This document shows positions 17,925 through 26,854 of a stretch of DNA of 49,354 nt, in pieces; within the stretch, counting starts at the first letter, position 1; every line of letters starts with the position of its first letter. Origin of the DNA: Candidatus Nitrotoga sp. SPKER (lineage in GTDB: Bacteria; Pseudomonadota; Gammaproteobacteria; Burkholderiales; Gallionellaceae); assembly GCA_003402285.1 (NCBI GenBank), contig QFXG01000004.1, positions 1 through 49,354 on the forward strand, written 5' to 3'. Under the pieces are notes generated by a model that saw only the letters and a program-made list of their open reading frames with translations, did not search any database and had not been told where the DNA came from. The translations under genes and the position numbers were made by a program.

Positions 17925-18784
17925 TGATCAAAGAATTTGCATTAGATCCGGATGCTATCACTTCGTCTTATCGTGAATTCTGCTACTTTACAGAGAAGTT
18001 TGGTGTGAGTCAGGGACGAGTTATTTCCGCATTCCCAAAAAAATGGAGAAAGCTGGTTTGTGATTCGGCCTTGCGCGAGCATAAGGGAAAAGTCGAGTTT
18101 TCTAAAATTGTCGAACGTCTTAATAAATTCGGTAGTGATATCGTTTTTGATACGAGTCGACCAAGTGGCGACGGTTCCCAGACCTGGATAGATCGGGCAT
18201 TAGTGGAGCATGCACGTAAACCCTTTGCAGCGATTATTTCAGCTACTGTTGTAGATCACCCGGATGTGTTGTTAAAAGATGAAATTGATGAAGAAAATCC
18301 GCGTTTTAAAGCCGCCCGGCAGTGTGCTATTCCTCGAACCGCTCAAGCGCTGATAGGCTGCGCTGAGTTTTTGATTCGGCACGCTAAAATAATTAAGTTG
18401 GTTGATCCACATTTCGATCCTACCAAGCCGCGTTACCAGCGACCGTTAGAGCAGATATGCTCGTTATTACCCGGTAGCAAAGCTATTGTGGAAATACATC
18501 GCAGTGATGAAATCGCGAACGACGAATTGATTCGACGTTTCCAGCAGAGCGTTTTCATGTTGCCTTCAGGCGTGAAGATGCAGTTGCATATTTATGAAAA
18601 AGCACAAATGCATAACCGTTTTATCATTACCGAGAGTGGTGGACTGATTTATGGGGTCGGCCTCAGTGATAATGAGGATGGGGGTGGCGCGCCGGATGAA
18701 GAGGTTACCTTGATGGAAACAGCAGTCAAAAATACTCGCTGGAATGATTACAGCAAAGCTTCGCCTATAGCTATATGGCCATGA
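17924..18784 (+). CDS. Putative PLD-superfamily-like effector paired with the DUF3696 ATPase
   Basis: The 286-residue protein has no signal peptide or membrane segment. The N-terminal 85 or so residues are not recognised. The C-terminal part looks like an alpha/beta fold: strand KIIKLVDPHFDP (about 156-167), helix, strand AIVEIHRS, helix, strand VKMQLHIYEK, then QMHNRFIITESGGLIYGVGL. In that last block H230-x-R232-x4-E237 fits the spacing of the PLD motif HxKx4D with conservative changes, and the following G-G-x-x-x-G-x-G-L turn is also PLD-like. Only one such motif is present, so an active enzyme would need a dimer. Start and the preceding stop share one base (TAATG), so ATPase and this gene are coupled. 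Function is inferred only from this motif and position. Confidence 0.6.
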   Translation: MIKEFALDPDAITSSYREFCYFTEKFGVSQGRVISAFPKKWRKLVCDSALREHKGKVEFSKIVERLNKFGSDIVFDTSRPSGDGSQTWIDRALVEHARKPFAAIISATVVDHPDVLLKDEIDEENPRFKAARQCAIPRTAQALIGCAEFLIRHAKIIKLVDPHFDPTKPRYQRPLEQICSLLPGSKAIVEIHRSDEIANDELIRRFQQSVFMLPSGVKMQLHIYEKAQMHNRFIITESGGLIYGVGLSDNEDGGGAPDEEVTLMETAVKNTRWNDYSKASPIAIWP

Positions 18785-18797
18785 TAAACATGTTTAT
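18784..18797. repeat. Perfect 14-bp palindrome at the end of the defence-like operon
   Basis: ATAAACATGTTTAT is a perfect palindrome that starts at the last base of the PLD-like gene's stop codon. It could be a protein-binding operator; as an RNA hairpin it is weak and has no T-run. The remaining 100 bp up to aroA contain TATTAT near 18885 as a possible -10 for aroA-cmk. Confidence 0.35.
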
Positions 18798-18900
18798 GCG
18801 GGTGAGTTCCATTGAAAAATGAACATACACAGCCTATTGATTAACACTACTCACACCATTTAATGGTTTACTTTGCAATGACCGTATTATTTACTTTGAA

Positions 18901-20856
18901 ATGACAACTCAAAAATTTATTGATCTTCCTCCCATGCTGAGCGCCCAAGGGATTGTGCGTTTACCTGGTTCCAAAAGTATATCCAACCGCATGCTGTTGC
19001 TCGCTGCGTTGTCTCATGGGGTAACAGAAATCCATGATCTTTTGCATTCGGATGATACAGAGCACATGCTGACAGGATTGCGCACTTTGGGCGTGGCAGT
19101 GGAAGCATTGGGAGACCATGCTTATCGTGTGCAAGGGTGTGCTGGTGATTTTCCTGTTAAGGATGCCCAGTTGTTTTTGGGCAATGCGGGTACCGCTTTT
19201 CGCCCCTTGACAGCTGCCCTGGCATTAGCTGGAGGGCATTATCAACTGTCTGGCGTGCCACGTATGCATGAGCGCCCAATCGCTGATTTGGTAGATGCAT
19301 TGCGTGGGTTAGGCGCGGATATTCGTTATCTGGGTACAGAGGGTTTTCCGCCGCTCGAAATATACCCTGCTACGCTACTTGACGGCAGCCGTATTGCGGT
19401 GCGTGGTGATGTCTCCAGTCAGTTTCTTAGCGCTTTGTTGATGGCGCTGCCATTGATCCCTCATACAACCACAGTGGAGGTGAAAGGCGAGCTGATTTCT
19501 AAGCCCTATGTTGAAATTACGCTGGCAATGATGGCGCGCTTTGGTGTGCAGGTCGTACGAGACGGCTGGAGCTCCTTTACGGTTCCTGCCGGTAGCCGCT
19601 ATATTGCGCCGGGTTTAATTCATGTTGAAGGCGATGCTTCATCCGCTTCGTATTTTTTAGCTGCGGGTGCCATCGGTAAAGGTCCAATGCGAGTTGATGG
19701 TGTGGGTCACGATAGCATTCAGGGCGATGTGCGCTTTGCCGAAGCATTACAGTTGATGGGCGCGCGCATCGCAATAGGGCCGAACTGGATGGAAGCGCGT
19801 GCACCGGAAAATGGCAGAATGAAAGGGATCGATTTGGATTGTAATCACATCCCCGATGCGGCAATGACGCTGGCGGTGTGTGCATTGTTTGCCGACGGTG
19901 TCACCACGCTACGGAATATTGCCAGCTGGCGTGTTAAGGAAACCGATCGCATCGCAGCGATGGCCACTGAATTGCGGAAATTTGGTGCAATGGTGGAAGA
20001 GGGCGCGGATTTTATTCGCATTATGCCGCCTTTATCATTAACTTTGACTCCTCAATCTTCAATCGATACTTACGATGATCATCGCATGGCAATGTGTTTC
20101 TCGCTTACCGCATTTAGTCAGACGGGTGTGCGTATCAATGATCCTCAATGCGTCGCCAAGACCTTTCCCGATTACTTTGAATGTTTTGCCAGAGTGGTTA
20201 AGGCTGTACCCGTCATTGCCATTGATGGCCCTTCTGCTTCCGGTAAGGGCACCGTGGCGCAACTGGTTGCAGCACAGCTCGGGTTTCATTATCTAGATAG
20301 CGGTGCGTTGTATCGTCTTTTGACACTCGCTGCACAAAAGCATGGGGTAACGTTAGATAGGGAAGATCAATTGGCTGATCTGGCGGTGCGCATGGAGATA
20401 CGCTTCGAGGGAGTGGATTCCTGGTTGGATGGCGTACGGGTGACTGATGAGCTGCGTTCTGAGCAAACAGCAGCTGCGGCATCCAGAGTGGCGGTATTTC
20501 CGGCGGTGCGTGCCGCATTATTGGGCAAGCAACATGCTTTCCGCCGGACACCCGGGTTGGTTGCAGATGGTCGCGATATGGCATCAGTGGTGTTTCCTGA
20601 TGCGGCTTTGAAAATCTTTCTGACTGCCAGTGCAGAGGTTCGTGCTGAACGGCGTTATAAACAGTTGATGGAAAAAGGAATGAATGCTAATATTCCAGAT
20701 CTTTTAGAAAAAATTCGCGCGCGCGATAAGAGTGATAGTCAGCGTAGCGTTGCTCCTTTGCAACAGATGCCCGGAGCCAGTTTGCTCGACAATACCGACT
20801 TAACTATCGAGCAAACGGTGCAGGAAGTCTTAACACGTTACCATTCCATACATTAA
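18901..20856 (+). CDS. aroA-cmk: Fused EPSP synthase (AroA) and cytidylate kinase (Cmk)
   Basis: The 651-residue protein joins two enzymes. Residues 1-436 are AroA, which condenses shikimate-3-phosphate and PEP in aromatic amino acid synthesis. Landmarks are [24 protein letters not shown], the catalytic region [24 protein letters not shown] and YDDHRMAM. Residues 437-651 are Cmk, which phosphorylates CMP/dCMP: P-loop GPSASGKGT (443-451), [24 protein letters not shown] and RDKSDSQR. The domains are joined by only a few residues ([13 protein letters not shown]) without a stop or frameshift. The same fusion is known from other betaproteobacteria. The ATG at 18901 has a poor ribosome-binding site but the N-terminal sequence matches relatives. 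rpsA follows, as it follows cmk in most proteobacteria. Confidence 0.96.
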   Translation: MTTQKFIDLPPMLSAQGIVRLPGSKSISNRMLLLAALSHGVTEIHDLLHSDDTEHMLTGLRTLGVAVEALGDHAYRVQGCAGDFPVKDAQLFLGNAGTAFRPLTAALALAGGHYQLSGVPRMHERPIADLVDALRGLGADIRYLGTEGFPPLEIYPATLLDGSRIAVRGDVSSQFLSALLMALPLIPHTTTVEVKGELISKPYVEITLAMMARFGVQVVRDGWSSFTVPAGSRYIAPGLIHVEGDASSASYFLAAGAIGKGPMRVDGVGHDSIQGDVRFAEALQLMGARIAIGPNWMEARAPENGRMKGIDLDCNHIPDAAMTLAVCALFADGVTTLRNIASWRVKETDRIAAMATELRKFGAMVEEGADFIRIMPPLSLTLTPQSSIDTYDDHRMAMCFSLTAFSQTGVRINDPQCVAKTFPDYFECFARVVKAVPVIAIDGPSASGKGTVAQLVAAQLGFHYLDSGALYRLLTLAAQKHGVTLDREDQLADLAVRMEIRFEGVDSWLDGVRVTDELRSEQTAAAASRVAVFPAVRAALLGKQHAFRRTPGLVADGRDMASVVFPDAALKIFLTASAEVRAERRYKQLMEKGMNANIPDLLEKIRARDKSDSQRSVAPLQQMPGASLLDNTDLTIEQTVQEVLTRYHSIH

Positions 20857-20906
20857 GTATGCGCTGAGTGTTTATATAAAAGTTGTATTGATGTACGTTT
20901 GCTAGC

Positions 20907-20936
20907 CCCGCAATGAATTTATCGTTCGGGTTTTTT
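20907..20936 (+). terminator. Terminator or attenuator between aroA-cmk and rpsA
   Basis: CCCG, a bulged C, AATGA, loop ATTTA, TCGTT, CGGG forms a 9-bp stem (one T-G pair) followed by six T residues, a standard intrinsic terminator. It sits 50 bp after the aroA-cmk stop and 45 bp before rpsA. Because it is followed at once by a second GC hairpin that can pair with it, it may work as an attenuator for rpsA read-through. Confidence 0.65.
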
Positions 20937-20943
20937 AATCTGC

Positions 20944-20958
20944 CCCGCCAAAAGCGGG
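20944..20958 (+). promoter_or_regulatory. rpsA leader hairpin
   Basis: CCCGC-CAAAA-GCGGG is a perfect 5-bp GC stem ending 22 bases before the rpsA start. The start region (GTCTTGGATATCTTTATAA then ATG) lacks a normal Shine-Dalgarno. In E. coli the rpsA leader also lacks a good Shine-Dalgarno and folds into hairpins that S1 itself binds for autoregulation. A similar mechanism here is inference. Confidence 0.45.
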
Positions 20959-20980
20959 TTTGTCTTGGATATCTTTATAA

Positions 20981-22711
20981 ATGAATGCTAACGCTGCTGT
21001 AGTTGAAAATGATCTGGAAAGTTTTGCCTCCCTGTTTGAAGAAAGTCTGACGCGCAAGGAAATGCGAGCGGGCGAGTTGGTCACTGCGCATATTGTGCGC
21101 ATTGACCATAATGTGGTGGTGGTGAATGCCGGTCTGAAGTCGGAAAGCTTTATTCCTGTCGAGGAATTCTTCAATGCCGCAGGCGAGATTGAAGTCAAAG
21201 CTGGCGATTTCGTCACTGTGGCGATTGAATCGCTAGAAAATGGTTACGGTGAAACTAAGCTGTCGCGCGAGAAGGCCAAGCGCCTCGCTGCATGGATTGA
21301 GCTGGAAGAAGCGATGAAAGAAGGCAGAATCGTTGAGGGCTATGTCAGCGGTAAAGTCAAAGGTGGTTTGACTGCTATGGTTAATGGCATACGCGCATTT
21401 TTGCCTGGTTCGCTGGTCGATATCCGGCCAGTCAAGGACACTGCGCCTTATGAAAACAAAACCATGGAACTTAAGATTATCAAGCTGGATCGTAAGCGTA
21501 ATAATGTGGTTGTTTCACGCCGTGCGGTGCTAGAAGCAAGCCATGGGGCGGATCGTCAGGCCATGATGGAAAACCTGAAGGAAGGCGCAATTGTCAAAGG
21601 TATTGTTAAGAATATTACCGACTATGGCGCGTTTGTGGATCTGGGTGGTATTGATGGCCTCCTTCATATTACCGACTTGGCTTGGCGTCGTGTTAAACAT
21701 CCTTCTGAAGTGCTGGCGGTAGGTGATGAAGTAGAAGCCAAGATTCTTAAATTTGACCAAGAGAAAAACCGTGTTTCTCTCGGTATCAAGCAGATGGGCG
21801 ATGACCCATGGACTGGTTTGGAACGCCGTTATCCTCAGGGTACCCGACTGTTTGGTAAGGTGACCAACCTGACTGACTATGGCGCGTTCGTGGAAATTGA
21901 GCAGGGCATTGAAGGTTTGGTGCACGTGTCTGAAATGGATTGGACTAATAAGAACGTACATCCTTCCAAGGTGGTGCAGCTGGGCGATGAAGTTGAGGTT
22001 ATCATTCTGGAAATTGATGAGCAGCGCCGCCGTATCTCTCTCGGTATGAAACAGTGTAAATCCAATCCATGGGACGATTTTGCCTTGAATCAGAAAAAGG
22101 GCGATAAAGTAAAAGGTCAAATCAAATCGATTACTGATTTTGGTATTTTCATCGGTTTGGAAGGCGGAATCGATGGTTTGGTACATTTGTCCGACCTTTC
22201 CTGGTCTATTCCTGGTGAAGAAGTTGTACGCAATTACAAAAAAGGTGATGAACTCGAGGCGGTGGTGCTGGCAATTGATGTGGAGCGCGAGCGTATTTCG
22301 TTAGGCGTCAAACAAATGGATGGCGACCTTTTTAATGGTTATATCGCAACTCATGACAAGGGCAGTGTAGTAAACGGAGTGGTTAAGGCCATCGATGCTA
22401 AAGGTGCAACAGTTACCTTGGATGGTGATGTTGAGGGCTTCCTTAAGGCTTCGGAGGTGTCTGCTGACCGTGTCGAGGACATACGCAATCATTTGAAAGA
22501 AGGCGATGCAGTGAAGGCTGTGATTATTCACGTTGATCGTAAGAACCGTGGTATTAATTTGTCGATCAAGGCGTTAGATAAAGCTGATGAAGCTGTAGTA
22601 ATACAAAAAGCTGCCCCACCTTCTGTAGATAATACATCTACGGCTGGAACGACTAATTTGGGTGCTTTACTCAAGGCTAAGATGGATACCAGCAAGATTG
22701 ACGCACAATAA
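20981..22711 (+). CDS. rpsA: 30S ribosomal protein S1
   Basis: S1 binds mRNA single strands and helps place them on the 30S subunit. The 576-residue protein shows six S1 (OB-fold) repeats, with the typical G-x-V-x-x-(I/L)-T-D-(Y/F)-G-(A/I)-F pattern clear in repeats 3-5: [40 protein letters not shown] and [20 protein letters not shown]. The first two repeats bind the ribosome in known S1 proteins. The ATG at 20981 gives [20 protein letters not shown], the usual start. It is followed after 12 bp by ihfB, whose Shine-Dalgarno overlaps the rpsA stop codon. Expression is probably autoregulated through the leader hairpins. Confidence 0.98.
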   Translation: MNANAAVVENDLESFASLFEESLTRKEMRAGELVTAHIVRIDHNVVVVNAGLKSESFIPVEEFFNAAGEIEVKAGDFVTVAIESLENGYGETKLSREKAKRLAAWIELEEAMKEGRIVEGYVSGKVKGGLTAMVNGIRAFLPGSLVDIRPVKDTAPYENKTMELKIIKLDRKRNNVVVSRRAVLEASHGADRQAMMENLKEGAIVKGIVKNITDYGAFVDLGGIDGLLHITDLAWRRVKHPSEVLAVGDEVEAKILKFDQEKNRVSLGIKQMGDDPWTGLERRYPQGTRLFGKVTNLTDYGAFVEIEQGIEGLVHVSEMDWTNKNVHPSKVVQLGDEVEVIILEIDEQRRRISLGMKQCKSNPWDDFALNQKKGDKVKGQIKSITDFGIFIGLEGGIDGLVHLSDLSWSIPGEEVVRNYKKGDELEAVVLAIDVERERISLGVKQMDGDLFNGYIATHDKGSVVNGVVKAIDAKGATVTLDGDVEGFLKASEVSADRVEDIRNHLKEGDAVKAVIIHVDRKNRGINLSIKALDKADEAVVIQKAAPPSVDNTSTAGTTNLGALLKAKMDTSKIDAQ

Positions 22712-22723
22712 GGAGTGCTGAGA

Positions 22724-23011
22724 ATGACCCGTTCTGATCTTATCGAAAAATTGGCGGAGCGTTATCCGCAACTATTGGCCAAGGATGCTGATCTGGCAGT
22801 TAAAGTGATTCTTGATGCCATGGCGGAAACCTTAGCGCGCGGAGGACGTATTGAAATTCGCGGCTTTGGTAGCTTTGCGCTGAATTATCGTCCACCACGG
22901 ATAGGACGTAATCCAAAATCGGGTGATAAGGTGCAGGTTCCAGCCAAGTATGTGCCGCATTTCAAGGCAGGTAAGGAGTTACGTGAGCGGGTTGATTACC
23001 CATCTTCTTAA
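22724..23011 (+). CDS. ihfB: Integration host factor subunit beta
   Basis: This is a 95-residue HU/IHF-family protein starting [20 protein letters not shown]. It has the DNA-contact motif [19 protein letters not shown], then [11 protein letters not shown] with the intercalating proline and the [19 protein letters not shown] tail. With IhfA it bends DNA sharply at promoters, integration sites and origins. The frame extends three codons upstream to a GTG, but the ATG at 22724 has AAGGAG eight bases away and matches the family. The rpsA-ihfB order is standard in proteobacteria. A strong terminator follows at 23071-23113. Confidence 0.97.
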   Translation: MTRSDLIEKLAERYPQLLAKDADLAVKVILDAMAETLARGGRIEIRGFGSFALNYRPPRIGRNPKSGDKVQVPAKYVPHFKAGKELRERVDYPSS

Positions 23012-23070
23012 AGTTTGTTCTGAACTCTCTTAGAGCTCTGGACAGTTTTAGTCGTAAGTATTATTTGCAG

Positions 23071-23113
23071 AAAAAATTGACGGCCTGTCGTAAGATAGTG
23101 CCGTCAATTTTTT
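23071..23113. terminator. Strong bidirectional-type terminator after ihfB
   Basis: AAAAAATTGACGGC and GCCGTCAATTTTTT are perfect 14-bp arms around a 15-nt loop, ending in six T residues. It lies 60 bp past the ihfB stop and separates rpsA-ihfB from lapA. Confidence 0.9.
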
Positions 23114-23161
23114 ACTTATTCGTGTTATTTGTCGCAACGAAAAATTATTGCAGGTGAATAT

Positions 23162-23449
23162 ATGCGCTATATGATTTGGCTGTTGCGTGCTGTATTATTT
23201 TTAGTTCTTCTTGGTTTTGCTATGAAGAATGATCAGCCGGTGGTGTTGCATTATTTTTTTGGCTATGAATGGCAATCATCATTGATACTTATTTTGTTAC
23301 TGTTTTTTGCCGTGGGCGTAAGTGTAGGTGTGCTTGCTGTGTTGGGCAATATTTTTCGGCAGCGTAGGGAAATTGCTACTTTAAAACGTGAATTACGTTT
23401 GAAAAACAAGCTTGTCAGTGTCGGCGATAATAACTCAAATAGTTCATGA
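23162..23449 (+). CDS. lapA: Lipopolysaccharide assembly protein A domain protein (LapA/YciS, DUF1049)
   Basis: The 95-residue inner-membrane protein has two hydrophobic segments (about 3-21 and 40-65) and a basic, helical C-terminal tail (RQRREIATLKRELRLKNK). The first loop has the DUF1049 pattern AMKNDQPVVLHYFFGYEWQ. In E. coli LapA pairs with LapB to tune LPS synthesis through FtsH-dependent turnover of LpxC. The ATG at 23162 (MRYMIWLL) has AGGTGA upstream and is preferred over an in-frame start 11 codons earlier. lapB follows, but after an unusually long 226-bp gap. Confidence 0.88.
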   Translation: MRYMIWLLRAVLFLVLLGFAMKNDQPVVLHYFFGYEWQSSLILILLLFFAVGVSVGVLAVLGNIFRQRREIATLKRELRLKNKLVSVGDNNSNSS

Positions 23450-23478
23450 GTTGATACGTGCTAAAACATTTAGCATGG

Positions 23479-23494
23479 CCTATCGGGCGATAGG
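23479..23494. repeat. Perfect inverted repeat in the lapA-lapB gap
   Basis: CCTATCG-GG-CGATAGG has perfect 7-bp arms with a 2-bp centre, 30 bp past lapA. It has no adjacent T-run, so it is more like an operator or an mRNA-stabilising stem than a terminator. The rest of this gap is AT-rich and shows no gene. Confidence 0.45.
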
Positions 23495-23675
23495 TATTGC
23501 GTAGTTTTATTGATAAATTACCTTTGCTTTCTATACAGGATCTAGGTTTTTCCGGGCGAAACATGTGTTCTTTCCCTTCTAATTTCCTTTCAAATAAAAT
23601 CTGTGTGATGATCACTCGATTATGAAATACTTAAACTTATTAATTACAATAGCTTTTTAATCTGATTTGTCGTTT

Positions 23676-24851
23676 ATGGAATTTGAGTTGTGGATGCTGC
23701 TGGTTTTTCCGCTGTTTTTCGGAATGGGTTGGCTGGCAGCGCGCATAGATATCAAGCAAATGTTGTTTGAGTCGAGTGCTCTGCCGCGCTCCTATTTTCA
23801 GGGACTAAACTTTTTGCTCAATGAGCAACAGGATAAAGCTATCGAGGCATTTATTGAGGTAGTTAAAGTTGATCCACAGACGATTGAACTTCACTTTGCG
23901 TTAGGGAGTTTGTTCCGCCGTCGTGGTGAGGTAGACCGCGCTATTCGTATGCATCTGAATTTGATTGAACGCGTCGATCTGGATGAAGACAAGAAACAAC
24001 AGGCATTATTTGAACTGGCGCAAGATTACCTTAATGCGGGAATATTAGATCGTGCTGAAGAATTGTTTCTGAAATTACAAGCTACATCGTACGCCAATGC
24101 CGCGTTAAATTTTTTACTCGAGTTGTATCAAAAAGAAAAAGATTGGTTCAAGGCGATTGACGTGACACACCGTCTGACTATGTTAAGCGGTCAATCGCAT
24201 GGTAAGGAAGCTGCTTTTTTTTATTGCGAATTGGCTGCAACAGAATTGACACAGCAGAGGATCGATGCTGCGCGTCTCCATCTGGATCAGGCGTTAGAAG
24301 CCAACCCTCAGTCGGTGCGCGCTACTATGATGTTGGGCGATATAGAAACTTTAGCGCATCATTTTACAAACGCCATTGAAATCTGGCAGCGCATCGAAAA
24401 ACAGAACCAGCAATATCTACCCTTGGTGGCCGAACGTCTACTACAAGCCTATCGTCAGGTTGGACATGTAGATGAAGGTATAGAGATGTTGCAGGGTTAT
24501 TTGATCAAGTACCCTTCGTTGGATTTGATGAACGTGCTGTTTGCTGCCATCCTGCAGCGTGATGGTGCTGAAGCGGCATATAGGCTGGTACGTGATGAAC
24601 TGCAGCGTAATCCTACGCTACTGGGTCTCGATAAGTTGCTGGAAGCGCGGTTGCTGGAAGTATCAATCGAACAGCGTGCTGATGTGGCGATGGTGAAGAA
24701 TTTGGTGCATCAACGCACGCGTACGTTAGCCATGTACCGTTGTGCCAATTGTGGTTTTAAAGCGCGCCAGTTTTATTGGCATTGTCCGGCATGTCATGGT
24801 TGGGAAACTTATTCTCCACGCAGAAGTGAAGAAAATGGGCAAAAAATATGA
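23676..24851 (+). CDS. lapB: Lipopolysaccharide assembly protein LapB (YciM), TPR protein
   Basis: The protein has about 391 residues. An N-terminal membrane helix ([18 protein letters not shown]) is followed by a string of TPR repeats (about 50-345, e.g. [20 protein letters not shown] and [20 protein letters not shown]). It ends in a rubredoxin-like zinc knuckle [10 protein letters not shown]...HWCPACHGW-type, seen here as CANCGF and CPACHGW. LapB scaffolds the LPS machinery and directs LpxC to FtsH. The frame can start at a TTG (23667), but the ATG at 23676 is preferred; neither has a clear ribosome-binding site. The stop overlaps the pyrF start by 4 bp (ATGA), so the two are coupled. Confidence 0.93.
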   Translation: MEFELWMLLVFPLFFGMGWLAARIDIKQMLFESSALPRSYFQGLNFLLNEQQDKAIEAFIEVVKVDPQTIELHFALGSLFRRRGEVDRAIRMHLNLIERVDLDEDKKQQALFELAQDYLNAGILDRAEELFLKLQATSYANAALNFLLELYQKEKDWFKAIDVTHRLTMLSGQSHGKEAAFFYCELAATELTQQRIDAARLHLDQALEANPQSVRATMMLGDIETLAHHFTNAIEIWQRIEKQNQQYLPLVAERLLQAYRQVGHVDEGIEMLQGYLIKYPSLDLMNVLFAAILQRDGAEAAYRLVRDELQRNPTLLGLDKLLEARLLEVSIEQRADVAMVKNLVHQRTRTLAMYRCANCGFKARQFYWHCPACHGWETYSPRRSEENGQKI

Positions 24852-25549
24852 GTGATCCTAAAATTATTGTTGCACTTGATTACTCAGATACACAGCTTGC
24901 CCTCGAATTGGCGGCACGGCTAGAGCCAAAGTTGTGTCGCCTTAAGGTGGGCATCGAGTTATTTACCACCGCAAGGTCACGATTGATCGAACAGCTCATG
25001 CAGCGTGGTTTTGAAGTATTCCTTGATCTAAAATTCCATGATATTCCCAATACGACGGCACAGGCATGTAAAGCTGCCGCTGAATTAGGCGTGTGGATGG
25101 TCAACGTGCATGCTCTGGGCGGACGTAAGATGATGGAAGCGGCGCGTGAAGCACTGAGTTTGTATAAGCAATCGCCTAAGTTGATTGCCGTGACAGTACT
25201 GACCAGTATGGCGCAGGAAGATTTGACCGACTTGGGGATTGTAGTTACTCCAGCAGATATGGTGCTGCGTTTGGCTAAGCTCGCGCGCAATAGCGGACTA
25301 GACGGTGTCGTATGTTCTGCGCGGGAGGCTGCTTTGCTGCGTCAGCATTGTGGAAGCGAATTCTGTCTGGTTACGCCAGGTATTCGTTCGGCAGATGCCG
25401 TTGCCGATGATCAGTCGCGCATCATGACACCCTGCGCTGCGCTGAATCAAGGTGCAGATTATCTGGTAATTGGCCGCCCCATCACCCGCGCCGCTGATCC
25501 GTTGCAAGCATTACAGAGCTTTGTTAAACAGATCGCGGCGGTGGAATGA
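24848..25549 (+). CDS. pyrF: Orotidine 5'-phosphate decarboxylase
   Basis: PyrF makes UMP from OMP, the last step of de novo pyrimidine synthesis. The 233-residue protein is the short bacterial type. It shows VALDYSD (D of the phosphate/ribose site), LKVGIELF, the catalytic DxKxxD in [12 protein letters not shown], and [20 protein letters not shown] with the phosphate-gripping [11 protein letters not shown] at the end. The start overlaps lapB by 4 bp, as is common in gamma- and betaproteobacteria (lapB-pyrF). The polysaccharide genes that follow begin 105 bp downstream and could be read through. Confidence 0.97.
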   Translation: MSDPKIIVALDYSDTQLALELAARLEPKLCRLKVGIELFTTARSRLIEQLMQRGFEVFLDLKFHDIPNTTAQACKAAAELGVWMVNVHALGGRKMMEAAREALSLYKQSPKLIAVTVLTSMAQEDLTDLGIVVTPADMVLRLAKLARNSGLDGVVCSAREAALLRQHCGSEFCLVTPGIRSADAVADDQSRIMTPCAALNQGADYLVIGRPITRAADPLQALQSFVKQIAAVE

Positions 25550-25654
25550 AGATATGCAGATCATTCGTCCAGTTTGTTTTGCGCAACTGTCGTTCGAGCA
25601 GGGGAATGATGGCATTGTTACATTTGAAATTTGAACCAAAATATCTATGAAAAT

Positions 25655-26854
25655 ATGAATTCTGTATTCCGGCGTAATGTATTGCCTCAAACAATTCTAT
25701 CTTTTCTGCCACTGACGCTATTTTTTCCAATTGGAATAATTTACACAGGTATTTTGTTATTTCTGTTTAGCCTATTATGCTCAGGAGATTTTCGGACAAA
25801 ATGGCTAACAGCTAAAACGAATCCACTTTTTTGGCCTGTTTTAGGCTTGTCAGCAATAACATGCTGTGCTGCAATTTTGTTGGAGCGATCTCAAGACTCC
25901 TTCTGGTCTGGATTTTTACACTATCAAATTTATATCATCTTATTATTTTTTATTAGTGTTGGATCAGGGGATTGGCAAAGGCGAGCAGTCACCGTTTTTT
26001 TTGTTGGCGCGCTCTATGCCGCTACGCTGTATTACCTTAATTTACTACAGCTACTTCCGCAGTTAGAGATCTTTACAAATTACCTGGTTTATCGTGGAAA
26101 CAAGTCTATTTTGCTGGGTATTTTATTGGCAATAGCGGCTGGGTGGATGCTGTATGAAATGACATCACTGGCGGATCGCCGGTGGCTTTGGTTGAGAGTG
26201 GCAGCATTTTTATATGTTGTAATCGCGTTGCTGTTTCTTGCTAAATCGCGTACTGCCAGTTTGATTTTTGTATTGTTGTGTTTATTGTTTTTTTTGAAAT
26301 ATCTCACAATGTCTTGGCGTAGTGTGCTTTGGATGCTAGGTTTTGTATTGATGCTTGCGATTGCCTGGACATCTGCGTCGGATTTACGTCTGCGCGCTAT
26401 CGGTACCATAAATGACATTAACGCTTTTTTGCAAGGCCAGCATATAAGTGATGATGGTATTCGATTGGAAATGTATAGCGTCACTACTAAAATGATTGCT
26501 GAGAAACCATGGACGGGGCATGGGATAGCGACTTGGCCTTCTCAGTATAAGAAACATGCAAAAGGTTTACCTAGTGAAGGAACGCGTACCCCTCATAATG
26601 ATTATCTGTTTTATGCTGCTGAAATTGGTTTGATCGGACTTGCTGCCTTATTGTGGATATGGCTGACCCAATTGATTGTTGCCTGGAAAATAGGTGGTGC
26701 CCATGGGATGTGGCTGGGCATGTTGGGGGTGGCAATTATGGTGGGTGGTATGTTTAATGCCATCTTGCGAGATGCGGTATTTGGCATGCCATTTATGATT
26801 TTGCTTGCTATTCCACTGGCCGGTGTGACGCGTAACTACGTCCGAGCAGCATGA
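25655..26854 (+). CDS. O-antigen ligase / Wzy-family membrane protein
   Basis: The protein has about 399 residues and roughly ten hydrophobic segments. The large periplasmic loop (about 255-330) carries the Wzy_C/WaaL pattern GHGIATWPSQYKKHAKG...TPHNDYLFYAAEIGLIGL, with the conserved H-N-D-Y. Such proteins attach O-antigen or another glycan to lipid A-core, or polymerise repeat units. The sequence alone does not separate the two. A TTG at 25631 could extend the frame; the ATG at 25655 is preferred. It overlaps the next glycosyltransferase by 4 bp (ATGA), so it heads a polysaccharide operon. Confidence 0.85.
   Translation: MNSVFRRNVLPQTILSFLPLTLFFPIGIIYTGILLFLFSLLCSGDFRTKWLTAKTNPLFWPVLGLSAITCCAAILLERSQDSFWSGFLHYQIYIILLFFISVGSGDWQRRAVTVFFVGALYAATLYYLNLLQLLPQLEIFTNYLVYRGNKSILLGILLAIAAGWMLYEMTSLADRRWLWLRVAAFLYVVIALLFLAKSRTASLIFVLLCLLFFLKYLTMSWRSVLWMLGFVLMLAIAWTSASDLRLRAIGTINDINAFLQGQHISDDGIRLEMYSVTTKMIAEKPWTGHGIATWPSQYKKHAKGLPSEGTRTPHNDYLFYAAEIGLIGLAALLWIWLTQLIVAWKIGGAHGMWLGMLGVAIMVGGMFNAILRDAVFGMPFMILLAIPLAGVTRNYVRAA

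Noticed and set aside
18901-20856. AroA-Cmk fusion as a novel enzyme
   Set aside because: The same fused arrangement is already known in betaproteobacteria, so it is notable but not new.
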